Part shown: positions 1 to 6,217 of the stretch, piece by piece
Layout of the letters: the number at the start of each line of letters is the position of its first letter
Position numbering within the stretch: the stretch's first letter is position 1
NCBI GenBank assembly: GCA_003818675.1
Contig: RPPD01000134.1
Span: 1-6,546 of the forward strand
Direction: 5' to 3'
DNA length: 6,546 nt
Source: Spirochaetaceae bacterium
GTDB taxonomy: Bacteria > Spirochaetota > Spirochaetia > SZUA-6 > RPPD01
Notes under the pieces: generated by a model
The model's database searches: none
Told to the model about the DNA's origin: nothing
The model's input: the letters and a program-made list of their open reading frames with translations, nothing else
Translations under genes and position numbers: made by a program

Positions 1-1533
1 AGCGATTATTGTATATTCCTTGTTTGGCTCGAATGCGGCCTCAAGCACCACATATCTGTATTCCGAGGATATCTGGAACGGGATGGCGGGTGTAATCTCA
101 AGATAATCCCGGACCAATGCAGTATTGACAGGGAGATTGAACTTAAGCGCCACATAGGTGTTCCCTGGCACAGGATAAGAATTGACCGACTCTACCATCA
201 GTCTGATCTTTGCCGCAAGAGCGGTTACAGAGACAAAATCCTTTTCCAAAGCCAGAACACCTGCCAGAGGTTTTATCCCCTCACGGATAATGACTTCAAT
301 CTTTTTGTCATTCTCGCCCTGCTCAAATCCACTGACCTTGGCGTATACAATATTGGGTTGCTCGGAGATCTCCGGCCTCCCGACGTTGTATTCCTGTCCG
401 TCAATCCTGATAACAATCCGTTCCGCGAGCGTTACCTGATCCACGGGAAGACTGAAGGAAATCTCGGCTACAAGTTCTTCAGGGACCTCGGTCAACTCGT
501 TGACATTGAAAAAGTACGCCACAGATGTGACTTCCATGAGCCGGGTGTTGAACTCGAAATCCCTTCCCTCGACTCCAGTCTTCCCTGTTGCGGCAAGCAG
601 ACCTGTGTTCATTCTGACCTTGTAGCGCGCTGAAACCGGAAGCTGGGCGTCCGGAGTAAAGACGAGCGTCCTTCCGCGTATGGAGTATACTCCATTAATA
701 TGCGGCGAAAGCTCCAGGATTTCACCCGGAGCTTCAGGATTCACAAACGCTATGTCCGACTTGTACTGGATTTCTATCACAGTCCGCGTTTCTGTCAGTC
801 CAACCGGCATGATTGTTTCTATTCTGGCGAGGAAATACTCTTTGTATATTTCAATCCCGGCAAACACAAGGATCAGGAGGAGAATGGCGCAACCTGCGAT
901 CAAAGCGGCCCTGAAGACTGTCTTTTTTTTCTGCGCAAGGCTTGCAATGACCTTTTTTGTCCATGCACCAAATCCGGAAAAGCCTGTAAGTATTTTTTTG
1001 CCCAGGGATTTCATTTTATCTGCAAGATTAATAGAACTCCTGCTTTTTGCCTCTTCCTGGCTTTTACAAGCGTCATGCTTTTCCTTTTGGCGCTGTGCAC
1101 TCAGATGTATCCAGGCAAAAAGCGCTGACAAAGTGTTTGTATAGAAAAAGCCGACTTTATGGAAAAATATCGTATGTAAAATCACAAGCGGTAATGTCAC
1201 AATGATTGAGAGAACAAAGAGTGCCTGTGCCAAACCATAGGGCAAATTAAACATCTTCATGGGAAACAGCAGAAAGCATATCCAGATATCGTGCACATAG
1301 ATTGCCAAAGAAAAAATATAAACATGCTGGAATGATGGTTTGTGCGCGGATTTGAGCATAAACAAGGCCGGAAAGATCCCTGAAAAAAAGAAAAACGGGA
1401 CAAACAAAACCAGTATGGTCAATAATTTTTGAAACCACGTGTTCACTATATCCAGGGCACCCAGGCCCAGTGAAAACAGGAACAGGAGCAGAAGTCCAAT
1501 TGCTGAACAGATAATCACAGTTTTTGCTTTCAT
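1..1533 (-). CDS. Alpha-2-macroglobulin-like membrane protein with polytopic N-terminus (3' end beyond the window)
   Basis: The frame is open from an ATG at 1533 to base 1, giving 511 codons with no stop, so the C-terminus is missing. Predicted membrane spans lie near residues 5-24, 36-60, 70-91, 99-122 and 206-230. A charged Lys/Glu-rich linker (about 146-204) separates the fourth and fifth. After the last span come Ig/MG-like units at about 238-331, 335-435 and from 440 onward. The first has the Big_5-type pattern of bacterial macroglobulins: a LSPHINGVY stretch, then TLVFTPDAQLP, then an ARYKV strand and a closing FEFNT strand. Bacterial alpha-2-macroglobulins are envelope proteins thought to trap foreign proteases and are often paired with peptidoglycan enzymes. 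The bait region and any CLEQ thioester motif would lie outside the window, so the family call rests on the N-terminal domains only. The start has GGGGG at 1544-1548, 10 nt upstream. An internal Met at residue 174 (1014) is a less likely start, because the frame upstream encodes coherent membrane helices. The gene lies 16 bp after the SpoIID-like gene, in the same operon. Confidence 0.72.
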   Translation of the reverse strand, partial: MKAKTVIICSAIGLLLLFLFSLGLGALDIVNTWFQKLLTILVLFVPFFFFSGIFPALFMLKSAHKPSFQHVYIFSLAIYVHDIWICFLLFPMKMFNLPYGLAQALFVLSIIVTLPLVILHTIFFHKVGFFYTNTLSALFAWIHLSAQRQKEKHDACKSQEEAKSRSSINLADKMKSLGKKILTGFSGFGAWTKKVIASLAQKKKTVFRAALIAGCAILLLILVFAGIEIYKEYFLARIETIMPVGLTETRTVIEIQYKSDIAFVNPEAPGEILELSPHINGVYSIRGRTLVFTPDAQLPVSARYKVRMNTGLLAATGKTGVEGRDFEFNTRLMEVTSVAYFFNVNELTEVPEELVAEISFSLPVDQVTLAERIVIRIDGQEYNVGRPEISEQPNIVYAKVSGFEQGENDKKIEVIIREGIKPLAGVLALEKDFVSVTALAAKIRLMVESVNSYPVPGNTYVALKFNLPVNTALVRDYLEITPAIPFQISSEYRYVVLEAAFEPNKEYTIIA

Positions 1534-1549
1534 TTTTTCATTTCCCCCT

Positions 1550-2725
1550 TTATAAATCGCCTGTTTTGCGGAGCGTATACTCCGGATAATAGAAATCCAG
1601 TATTTCCATGTATGTCCACCCCTTTTGGGCAAGAGCCTGTGCACTATACTGGCTCATGCCACAGAGGTGGCCAAATCCATTTCCAACTATCTGAAATCCT
1701 CCATATTCTTTTTCAACCCTGAATTGTATGGAACCTTCCCTGAAAAAACCCAGACGCTGGCCGCGGCTTAAAAAATCAAAACCCTTTAACCAGATTTTTT
1801 CCCCGTCAGCCGCCTGAAGATACAAGTAATCAACACACTCTGTTTCAGGAAAGTACAATTGTTTTACGCTTGATATTTCAAATCCATCTCTTTCTGCAAT
1901 CAGACAAAGCTCTTTATCTGAAAGAAAAAAGGAGAACCTGAAATTGGGCGATTCCGATGAAAGAATACTGCCCTGCGCATCGTAATCTTTTTTCAGCACA
2001 GCATCACAAACAGGCTTTTCAATGGTTGAAGAGAAAACTTCGTCACGGAGGATGACGCCTCCTGAAGTGGAGTGAAACAGGGGAAGGGCCGGCTTTCCGT
2101 CCTTTAAAAAAAGCCGTTCCCCACGCGTTGCCTGTACAGCTGCCTGCATTCTCTGTGTTGCAAAAGATATGCCCCTGAAGCTCATGTCTGTGCCGGGAGA
2201 ATTTTTTATACCGCCCGAGTCATTCATACCGGAAGTCATCTCTTCACGCGCGCGCAGGTAGGACCTGATTGCAATTGCCTGGGCCTTTAGTGCCTCGTCA
2301 TGAAAGGAATCTCCCATTTCCGCACCCAGCACAGACGCCATGTAAAGCTCGCGAGGCAGGATATTGTGTATGACAGGCGATTTTCCGGAAAAAAAAATCT
2401 CTATGATTCCTGTAAAAATCTGTGTCATCTTCGGTGTTTTGAATTCCACCTCGGGATTTGCCTCTATCACAAGTTTTTTCACGGATATGGAAGTCAAACC
2501 GTCAAGAAAAAAACCTTCATTACCTTGTTTGAACAAAAGGGTGCTGCACTGTATATCCTCTCCATCCAGGCACACCTTGTCCTTGTCCGTATTGATTGTG
2601 AATTCGTCCAGCAGGGGATATCCGGCAAGCATGACTCTCACATCTCCGGATTTAAAGAGCGTACAACCTGAATAAAGGAAAATCACCAAGAGAAGGTGAA
2701 GGATTATTTTTATATTCTTTTTCAT
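1550..2725 (-). CDS. SpoIID/LytB-domain lipoprotein (peptidoglycan-acting)
   Basis: The protein has 391 residues from the ATG at 2725. The N-terminus has Lys2, Lys3 and Lys6, a hydrophobic core and a lipobox-like LYSGC with Cys21 as the lipidation site; Tyr at -3 is atypical. The SpoIID/LytB domain is clear. PRELYMASVLGAEM at 124-137 carries the conserved Glu136, the position of the catalytic Glu in SpoIID. EALKAQAIAIRSY follows at 144-156. The LFHSTSGGV segment is at 216-224, and the C-terminal signature GFGHLCGMSQYSA is at 350-362, followed by an ILDFYYP segment. SpoIID of spore formers is a lytic transglycosylase that cleaves glycan strands lacking stem peptides, and LytB is an amidase enhancer. 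The role here is probably peptidoglycan remodelling or activation of another hydrolase at the outer membrane. The signature reads GHLCGMSQ rather than the usual GHGVGMSQ. A GTG at 2770 in the same frame would add 15 residues ahead of the signal peptide, but it sits only about two bases after the predicted transcription start, so 2725 is preferred. The ribosome-binding site at 2725 is weak. Confidence 0.9.
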   Translation of the reverse strand: MKKNIKIILHLLLVIFLYSGCTLFKSGDVRVMLAGYPLLDEFTINTDKDKVCLDGEDIQCSTLLFKQGNEGFFLDGLTSISVKKLVIEANPEVEFKTPKMTQIFTGIIEIFFSGKSPVIHNILPRELYMASVLGAEMGDSFHDEALKAQAIAIRSYLRAREEMTSGMNDSGGIKNSPGTDMSFRGISFATQRMQAAVQATRGERLFLKDGKPALPLFHSTSGGVILRDEVFSSTIEKPVCDAVLKKDYDAQGSILSSESPNFRFSFFLSDKELCLIAERDGFEISSVKQLYFPETECVDYLYLQAADGEKIWLKGFDFLSRGQRLGFFREGSIQFRVEKEYGGFQIVGNGFGHLCGMSQYSAQALAQKGWTYMEILDFYYPEYTLRKTGDL

Positions 2726-2778
2726 TTCGGGTGTTTGCCCGTTTCTGACATGCCCTGAAAGGCCTGACACATGGCAGA

Positions 2779-2808
2779 AGTATATCTGCTGTTTTTGCTA
2801 TTGGTCAA
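2779..2808 (-). promoter_or_regulatory. Sigma-70-type promoter for the SpoIID/macroglobulin operon
   Basis: Reading the minus strand, TTGACC (2808-2803) is followed by an 18-bp spacer and TATACT (2784-2779). Each box matches the consensus at 5 of 6 positions. Transcription should start near 2772, leaving a leader of about 47 nt before the ATG at 2725. A start this close to 2770 argues against the upstream GTG codon. Confidence 0.7.
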
Positions 2809-2818
2809 TATAAATAGC

Positions 2819-2836
2819 AATAATGCATAATAATGC
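2819..2836. repeat. Two AATAATGC direct repeats, 10 bp apart
   Basis: AATAATGC occurs at 2819-2826 and again at 2829-2836, a spacing of one helical turn. The pair lies about 10 bp upstream of the -35 box of the minus-strand promoter, in AT-rich DNA between two divergent genes. It could be an UP element or a regulator-binding site. The sequence is simple and the function is inferred from position only. Confidence 0.4.
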
Positions 2837-2883
2837 CTTAAAAAGGATAAAGAATCGCCACAATTCCATCGAAATTATATATA

Positions 2884-3483
2884 ATGGGTAAATCGATAAT
2901 CTCATGCACGCTTCTTGCCATACTGACATTTGCCGCGCCAACACAGATATTTGCGCAAACCCCGCTTGCCGAGGCTGAAAAGCCTTTGCCCAGGGTTATA
3001 TACTCATGCACAATTACCACAGTTGATAATAAAGTCTATGCCTTGAAAAACTTTACGATTTCCAGGCTGGAATACTTCAACTGCAAGCTCCGCGAAAGTG
3101 TATTTAAAATCCCCTTTGAAAAGCTTTCAAATGTCACCCTGACCGAGACACCGGAACCCTTGTTTGCCGGATACACACTGGCAAACCTGGCCTGGAAAGA
3201 CGGCGGGCAAATCCAGGTCTACATGAGTACAGCCAATTACCGTGTTGAAGGGACCGAGGAAAAGCTTGGCATAATCCTTAAAATTCCGCTTACAGAAATC
3301 AGGACAATCCAGATTGTACAGGAAAAACTCCCCGAGGAAAAACTGGCTGTGCCGCCACCCGTGCCCGGCACACAACAGACACCATCATCTGGCGCCCGGA
3401 ATGGAAGTCCGACATCGCCATCAGGTGCACTTCCTGCGGACGACGCGACCAACTCGACAAACTACACATTTAACTGGTATTAA
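2884..3483 (+). CDS. Exported protein of unknown function with two similar beta-rich units and a Pro/Ser/Thr-rich tail
   Basis: The protein has 199 residues. The first 24 look like a Sec signal peptide: Lys3, a hydrophobic core, then an IFA cleavage site before Gln25. Two units of about 40 residues, at 46-86 and 104-144, share a pattern: Asp-Asn/Gly, then short beta strands, then KIPFEKLSNVTL in the first and KIPLTEIRTIQI in the second. This suggests an internal duplication of a small beta domain. Residues 156-199 are low-complexity, rich in Pro, Ser, Thr and Gly, and end in NYTFNWY. I do not recognise a named family. The ATG at 2884 is chosen because it gives a complete signal peptide, although no Shine-Dalgarno sequence lies within about 20 nt; AAGG at 2843-2846 is too far away. 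The gene is divergent from the SpoIID operon and lies 6 bp upstream of the beta-helix gene in the same frame, so the two are probably co-transcribed and both exported. Confidence 0.75.
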   Translation: MGKSIISCTLLAILTFAAPTQIFAQTPLAEAEKPLPRVIYSCTITTVDNKVYALKNFTISRLEYFNCKLRESVFKIPFEKLSNVTLTETPEPLFAGYTLANLAWKDGGQIQVYMSTANYRVEGTEEKLGIILKIPLTEIRTIQIVQEKLPEEKLAVPPPVPGTQQTPSSGARNGSPTSPSGALPADDATNSTNYTFNWY

Positions 3484-3489
3484 TATCTG

Positions 3490-4749
3490 GTGCCAAAAAG
3501 AAAAATCGCCATTTGCAAACATGCTCTTGTCCTGTTTCTGATTTTGCTTGTCTCTGACTGCCTTCCGTTCATCCGCAACAAACCCGTCCATGCCATAAGC
3601 TGCAGATATGATGACGTTGTGTATGCACTGAGTCTGGTACAGACAGGCGGTACGCTTTTAATTCCATCCGGCCAGTCTGAATGGCCGGCCGCCCTTGAAA
3701 TACCTGATGACAAAAAAATCGAGATCAGGGGCGAAGGGCAGGAAAAAACGATCATCACCTCGAATATCCCGACATCATGCATTGACCTGAACACATCCGG
3801 CTCCAGGCTCACGAATATGGGTTTTGTGCTTGAAAACAACGACGGCGTGGGCATCGACGTCCGGGGACAGGGCTGGCGAATCGACCACTGCAGGTTTGTG
3901 AATGACAATCCTTTCATCATCGAGGCAGTCTGGGCAAACAACAATTCTGACGACGGCAGTCCCGTGGGACTGGTGGACCACTGTGAGTTCCTGAATACCC
4001 GCTGCATTGCCTATGGCAGCAATGCGCTCATGGCAAATGATGTCTGGGCGCAGCCGCTGGGCCTCGGCACCAACAACGCGATGTTCATTGAAGATTGCGC
4101 ATTTACATATACTGAGTTCAGCAATGCTGTTGATGCCAATTACGGCGGCAGGTATGTTTTCCGTCACAATACCGTCACCGACGCCTATGTCGAGGCGCAT
4201 GCCGTTCAGGGGAAAAACCGATCGGTCAGAAGCTGGGAAATTTACGACAATATCATCCGCCAGAAAAACCGGAGCATGTGGGTGCCCTTTTTCATGCGCG
4301 GCGGTACGGGCGTCATATTCAACAATGTCGTCGAGGGTGAATGGACCATTGCCGGGATCGCGGTGGACTACCGCCGCGCCTGCGAGTATTTTGCCGTGCC
4401 TGGCTGGGCTGATGGAACATCGCCCTGGGATGGCAATTCCGTACCTGGAGTATCTGCTTATCCCGCACGCGACCAGATCGGCAGGTCCACGGACTCGTTT
4501 CTTTGGGTTGACAGTGACAGTGACGGGGACTTCAATGACGAAAGCATTCCATCGCAGGCACTTGATCCTGCTTATTGCTGGAACAACAAACACAATGGCG
4601 AAAATGTTGTTTTCTTTGAACACTCGTGCGTCGTGAGCCAGGATCTCTACCAGGAAAACCGCGACTACTACAACAATGTGCAGCGGCCTGGTGGCTACAC
4701 TCCATACACCTATCCCCACCCGCTCATAGCTGAATGGGACAACCGCTGA
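3490..4749 (+). CDS. Exported right-handed parallel beta-helix protein, possible polysaccharide lyase or hydrolase
   Basis: The protein has 419 residues from a GTG at 3490. A stop codon 6 bp upstream in the same frame and no in-frame ATG before residue 110 make this start nearly forced. Residues 1-35 look like a signal peptide, with a basic N-region (PKRK), the core ALVLFLILLV and a VHA cleavage site. The mature N-terminus (about 40-90) has the cap pattern of pectate-lyase-like proteins: DDVVYAL, GGTLLIPSG, then IEIRGEG. Beta-helix rungs are recognisable by recurring short motifs: RIDHCRF (130-136), LVDHCEF (161-167), FIEDCAF (199-205), YVFRHNTV (222-229), EIYDNII (250-256) and VIFNNVV (275-281). 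An Asp-rich loop DSDSDGDFNDE at 341-351 resembles a calcium-binding loop. The C-terminus GYTPYTYPHPL (402-412) is a tail I associate with secreted beta-helix proteins. No GH28 or pectate lyase catalytic signature is evident, so substrate and activity are unknown. It is coupled to the preceding exported protein and converges on a GH28 gene, which suggests pectin-like polysaccharide. No clear ribosome-binding site is seen. Confidence 0.85.
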   Translation: MPKRKIAICKHALVLFLILLVSDCLPFIRNKPVHAISCRYDDVVYALSLVQTGGTLLIPSGQSEWPAALEIPDDKKIEIRGEGQEKTIITSNIPTSCIDLNTSGSRLTNMGFVLENNDGVGIDVRGQGWRIDHCRFVNDNPFIIEAVWANNNSDDGSPVGLVDHCEFLNTRCIAYGSNALMANDVWAQPLGLGTNNAMFIEDCAFTYTEFSNAVDANYGGRYVFRHNTVTDAYVEAHAVQGKNRSVRSWEIYDNIIRQKNRSMWVPFFMRGGTGVIFNNVVEGEWTIAGIAVDYRRACEYFAVPGWADGTSPWDGNSVPGVSAYPARDQIGRSTDSFLWVDSDSDGDFNDESIPSQALDPAYCWNNKHNGENVVFFEHSCVVSQDLYQENRDYYNNVQRPGGYTPYTYPHPLIAEWDNR

Positions 4750-4750
4750 A

Positions 4751-6166
4751 TCATTCTCCTCTTTTCTTCAGTTCCAGTCCGTCAAACGTAATCCCATCGC
4801 AATCCTTGAGGTCCAGACCATTCCCGTCCCCGGTTTCAACCACTACCTGCGAGAAGCGCACGTTCTTCAGATGCTTGCCCAAAAATCCCTGCTTTGTGAT
4901 TGTGGGCAGGTCCCAGATCATGTCAGGTTCCCCGCCGGGAACTTCAGGATCCGTGTTTGTCGTGAAGTGTGAATCAGAAATTGTGAGATTCTCGATAGGC
5001 ATTTCAGGCAGGCCGTAGAAAAATCCGCAGGCAGCCCGCGAACCATTGGCTGTGAGTCCTGAAATATGTATATCCCTTACCGCTGGCGTGATTTCTGTCA
5101 CAGGCCTTTTCTCTGATGTGAACAATTCCGTATCTTCTTTTCTGGAACCACAGCGGTAGTAGAGATTGATTGCCACGGGGCAGAGGACCTCGTCCATTAT
5201 GACATTGGAGACGCGGATGTTTTCCACAACACCGCCCCTTCCACGTCTTGTCTTGATCCTGATGCCGCGGTCAGTGCCCTTCATCACGCAGTTGGAGATA
5301 GAGATGCGGCGTATGCCGCCCGCCATCTCGCTCCCCATGACAACGCCGCCATGACCGTGATTCATGGTGCAGTTGGTGATAGTGACATCCTCGGTTGGCC
5401 TGCCCACGCGGCGGCCGTCAGCATCAATGCCTGACTTGATGACAAGGCAGTCATCGCCCACATCAAAATGGCAGCCCATGAATCTGACACATGTACACGA
5501 ATCTATGTCACAGCCGTCAGTGTTCGGACCGTCTTCCGGATTGCGGAAGGTGACATTTTCAATGGATACATTGTTGCAGTAAACGAGGTGGGTATTCCAG
5601 AATGGCGAGTTCTGGTGAGTGGTACCTTCTATCTTGACATTCTCGCAGTTCCAGAACTGCACAAGCGGTGGGCGCAGGAACTGAGTCTCCCTGCCTCCTC
5701 CACCGGAACCGGCGGCTGCAAACCCGGGATTGAGCCTTGCCAGTTCCTTTTCCTCCTTGGTAACTGGTCCGCTTTGTTTATCAGCACGTTTTTTACGGAT
5801 CGCGTCCCACCATGTCTTGCCGCAGCCGTCAATTGTTCCGCGGCCTGTCAGGCTCACATTCTGTGCGTCTATAAAAAGCATAAGCGGAGCGAAGGTGTAA
5901 CACTCGACACCTTCCCACCTGGATTTGGCTGGCGGATAGAGTGAAAAGTCATCAGAAAACTTTAAAAACGCTCCAGCGTCCAGGAATATGGTCATATTGC
6001 TTCCTATGACCAGGGGCCCGGAAAAATACTGGCCTGCGGGAAAATAGAGCGTTCCGCCACCAGCCTTCTGGACCGTTTCCACAGCCTTCTGGATCAGACC
6101 AGGGTCTTTGTCCTTGCCATTTCCCGCAACTCCATAATCTTTTATATTAAAAAAAACGCCTTCCAT
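4751..6166 (-). CDS. Glycoside hydrolase family 28 (polygalacturonase-like), apparently cytoplasmic
   Basis: The protein has 471 residues and is a right-handed beta-helix enzyme. GH28 enzymes hydrolyse alpha-1,4-galacturonosyl or related linkages in pectin and its oligomers by inversion. All four family signatures are present: NTDGCD at 215-220 (Asp217), GDDC at 237-240 (Asp238 and Asp239), GHG at 271-273 (His272) and RIK at 303-305 (Arg303, Lys305). These match the catalytic Asp triad, the His and the substrate-binding Arg/Lys of fungal polygalacturonases. The N-terminal cap has NIKDYGVAGNGKDKD and GGGTLYFPAGQY, then GRGTIDGCGKTWW at 108-120 and NSPFWNTHLVYC at 186-197. A charged, Gly-rich insert at about 122-160 precedes the core; it is common in bacterial exo-type members. 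There is no signal peptide, which suggests that oligosaccharides are processed inside the cell, probably in exo fashion. The start at 6166 is fixed by GGAGG 7 nt upstream. The 3' end is one base from the stop of the convergent beta-helix gene. The exact sugar specificity (galacturonan, rhamnogalacturonan or xylogalacturonan) cannot be read from sequence alone. Confidence 0.93.
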   Translation of the reverse strand: MEGVFFNIKDYGVAGNGKDKDPGLIQKAVETVQKAGGGTLYFPAGQYFSGPLVIGSNMTIFLDAGAFLKFSDDFSLYPPAKSRWEGVECYTFAPLMLFIDAQNVSLTGRGTIDGCGKTWWDAIRKKRADKQSGPVTKEEKELARLNPGFAAAGSGGGGRETQFLRPPLVQFWNCENVKIEGTTHQNSPFWNTHLVYCNNVSIENVTFRNPEDGPNTDGCDIDSCTCVRFMGCHFDVGDDCLVIKSGIDADGRRVGRPTEDVTITNCTMNHGHGGVVMGSEMAGGIRRISISNCVMKGTDRGIRIKTRRGRGGVVENIRVSNVIMDEVLCPVAINLYYRCGSRKEDTELFTSEKRPVTEITPAVRDIHISGLTANGSRAACGFFYGLPEMPIENLTISDSHFTTNTDPEVPGGEPDMIWDLPTITKQGFLGKHLKNVRFSQVVVETGDGNGLDLKDCDGITFDGLELKKRGE

Positions 6167-6167
6167 T

Positions 6168-6208
6168 GCCTGTCCTCCAGTCTATAAAGGATAACAGGAA
6201 TGACAGGC
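6168..6208 (-). repeat. Inverted repeat GCCTGTC / GACAGGC in the GH28 leader
   Basis: A perfect 7-bp inverted repeat has arms at 6168-6174 and 6202-6208, 27 bp apart. The proximal arm lies between the Shine-Dalgarno sequence and the start codon. If the transcript starts upstream of 6208, the arms can pair in the mRNA and hinder initiation. If transcription starts near 6181, only one arm is transcribed, and the repeat would instead be a DNA operator flanking the -10 box. Confidence 0.4.
6174..6178 (-). promoter_or_regulatory. Shine-Dalgarno sequence of the GH28 gene
   Basis: On the minus strand, GGAGG is followed by 7 nt and the ATG at 6166. It is the strongest ribosome-binding site in the window and fixes the GH28 start. 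It touches the proximal arm of an inverted repeat (6168-6174), so folding could limit access to the start codon. Confidence 0.8.
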
Positions 6209-6217
6209 GTATGCCAA
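6188..6217 (-). promoter_or_regulatory. Possible promoter for the GH28 gene
   Basis: On the minus strand, TTGGCA (6217-6212, 5 of 6 to consensus) and TATCCT (6193-6188, 4 of 6) are separated by 18 bp. Transcription would start near 6181, about 15 nt before the start codon. The -10 box is weak, so this is a candidate only. Confidence 0.35.

Noticed and set aside
680..1144. Open frames on the plus strand over 182-1144
   Set aside because: They are antisense shadows of the long minus-strand frame 1-1533, which has coherent membrane spans and domains; their translations show no family features.
1247..1438. Short 63-residue minus-strand frame
   Set aside because: It is a different frame inside the macroglobulin-like gene, overlapping its membrane-span region, and has no ribosome-binding site or recognisable content.
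2381..2397. TTTTCCGGAAAA palindrome next to an A9 run, resembling a terminator
   Set aside because: It lies inside the SpoIID-like frame and the arms leave no room for a loop, so it is a coding coincidence.
2725..2770. GTG at 2770 as start of the SpoIID-like gene
   Set aside because: It lies about 2 nt from the predicted transcription start and would place 15 hydrophilic residues ahead of the lipoprotein signal.
2801..2831. Possible plus-strand promoter TTGGTC with CATAAT
   Set aside because: The spacing of 19 bp and the poor -35 match are not convincing in AT-rich DNA.
4007..4636. 209-residue plus-strand frame within the beta-helix gene
   Set aside because: Alternative frame of the same gene, with no family features and a composition typical of shadow frames.
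3775..4719. 314-residue minus-strand open frame antisense to the beta-helix gene
   Set aside because: Despite its length, its translation shows no domain or signal, while the opposite strand encodes clear beta-helix rungs and a signal peptide. It is probably a result of codon composition.
4746..4771. CTGAA/TTCAG inverted repeat at the convergent gene ends
   Set aside because: A 5-bp stem with a 16-nt loop is too weak to call a terminator.
5468..5944. Plus-strand frames opposite the GH28 gene
   Set aside because: The minus strand carries all GH28 catalytic motifs across this region.
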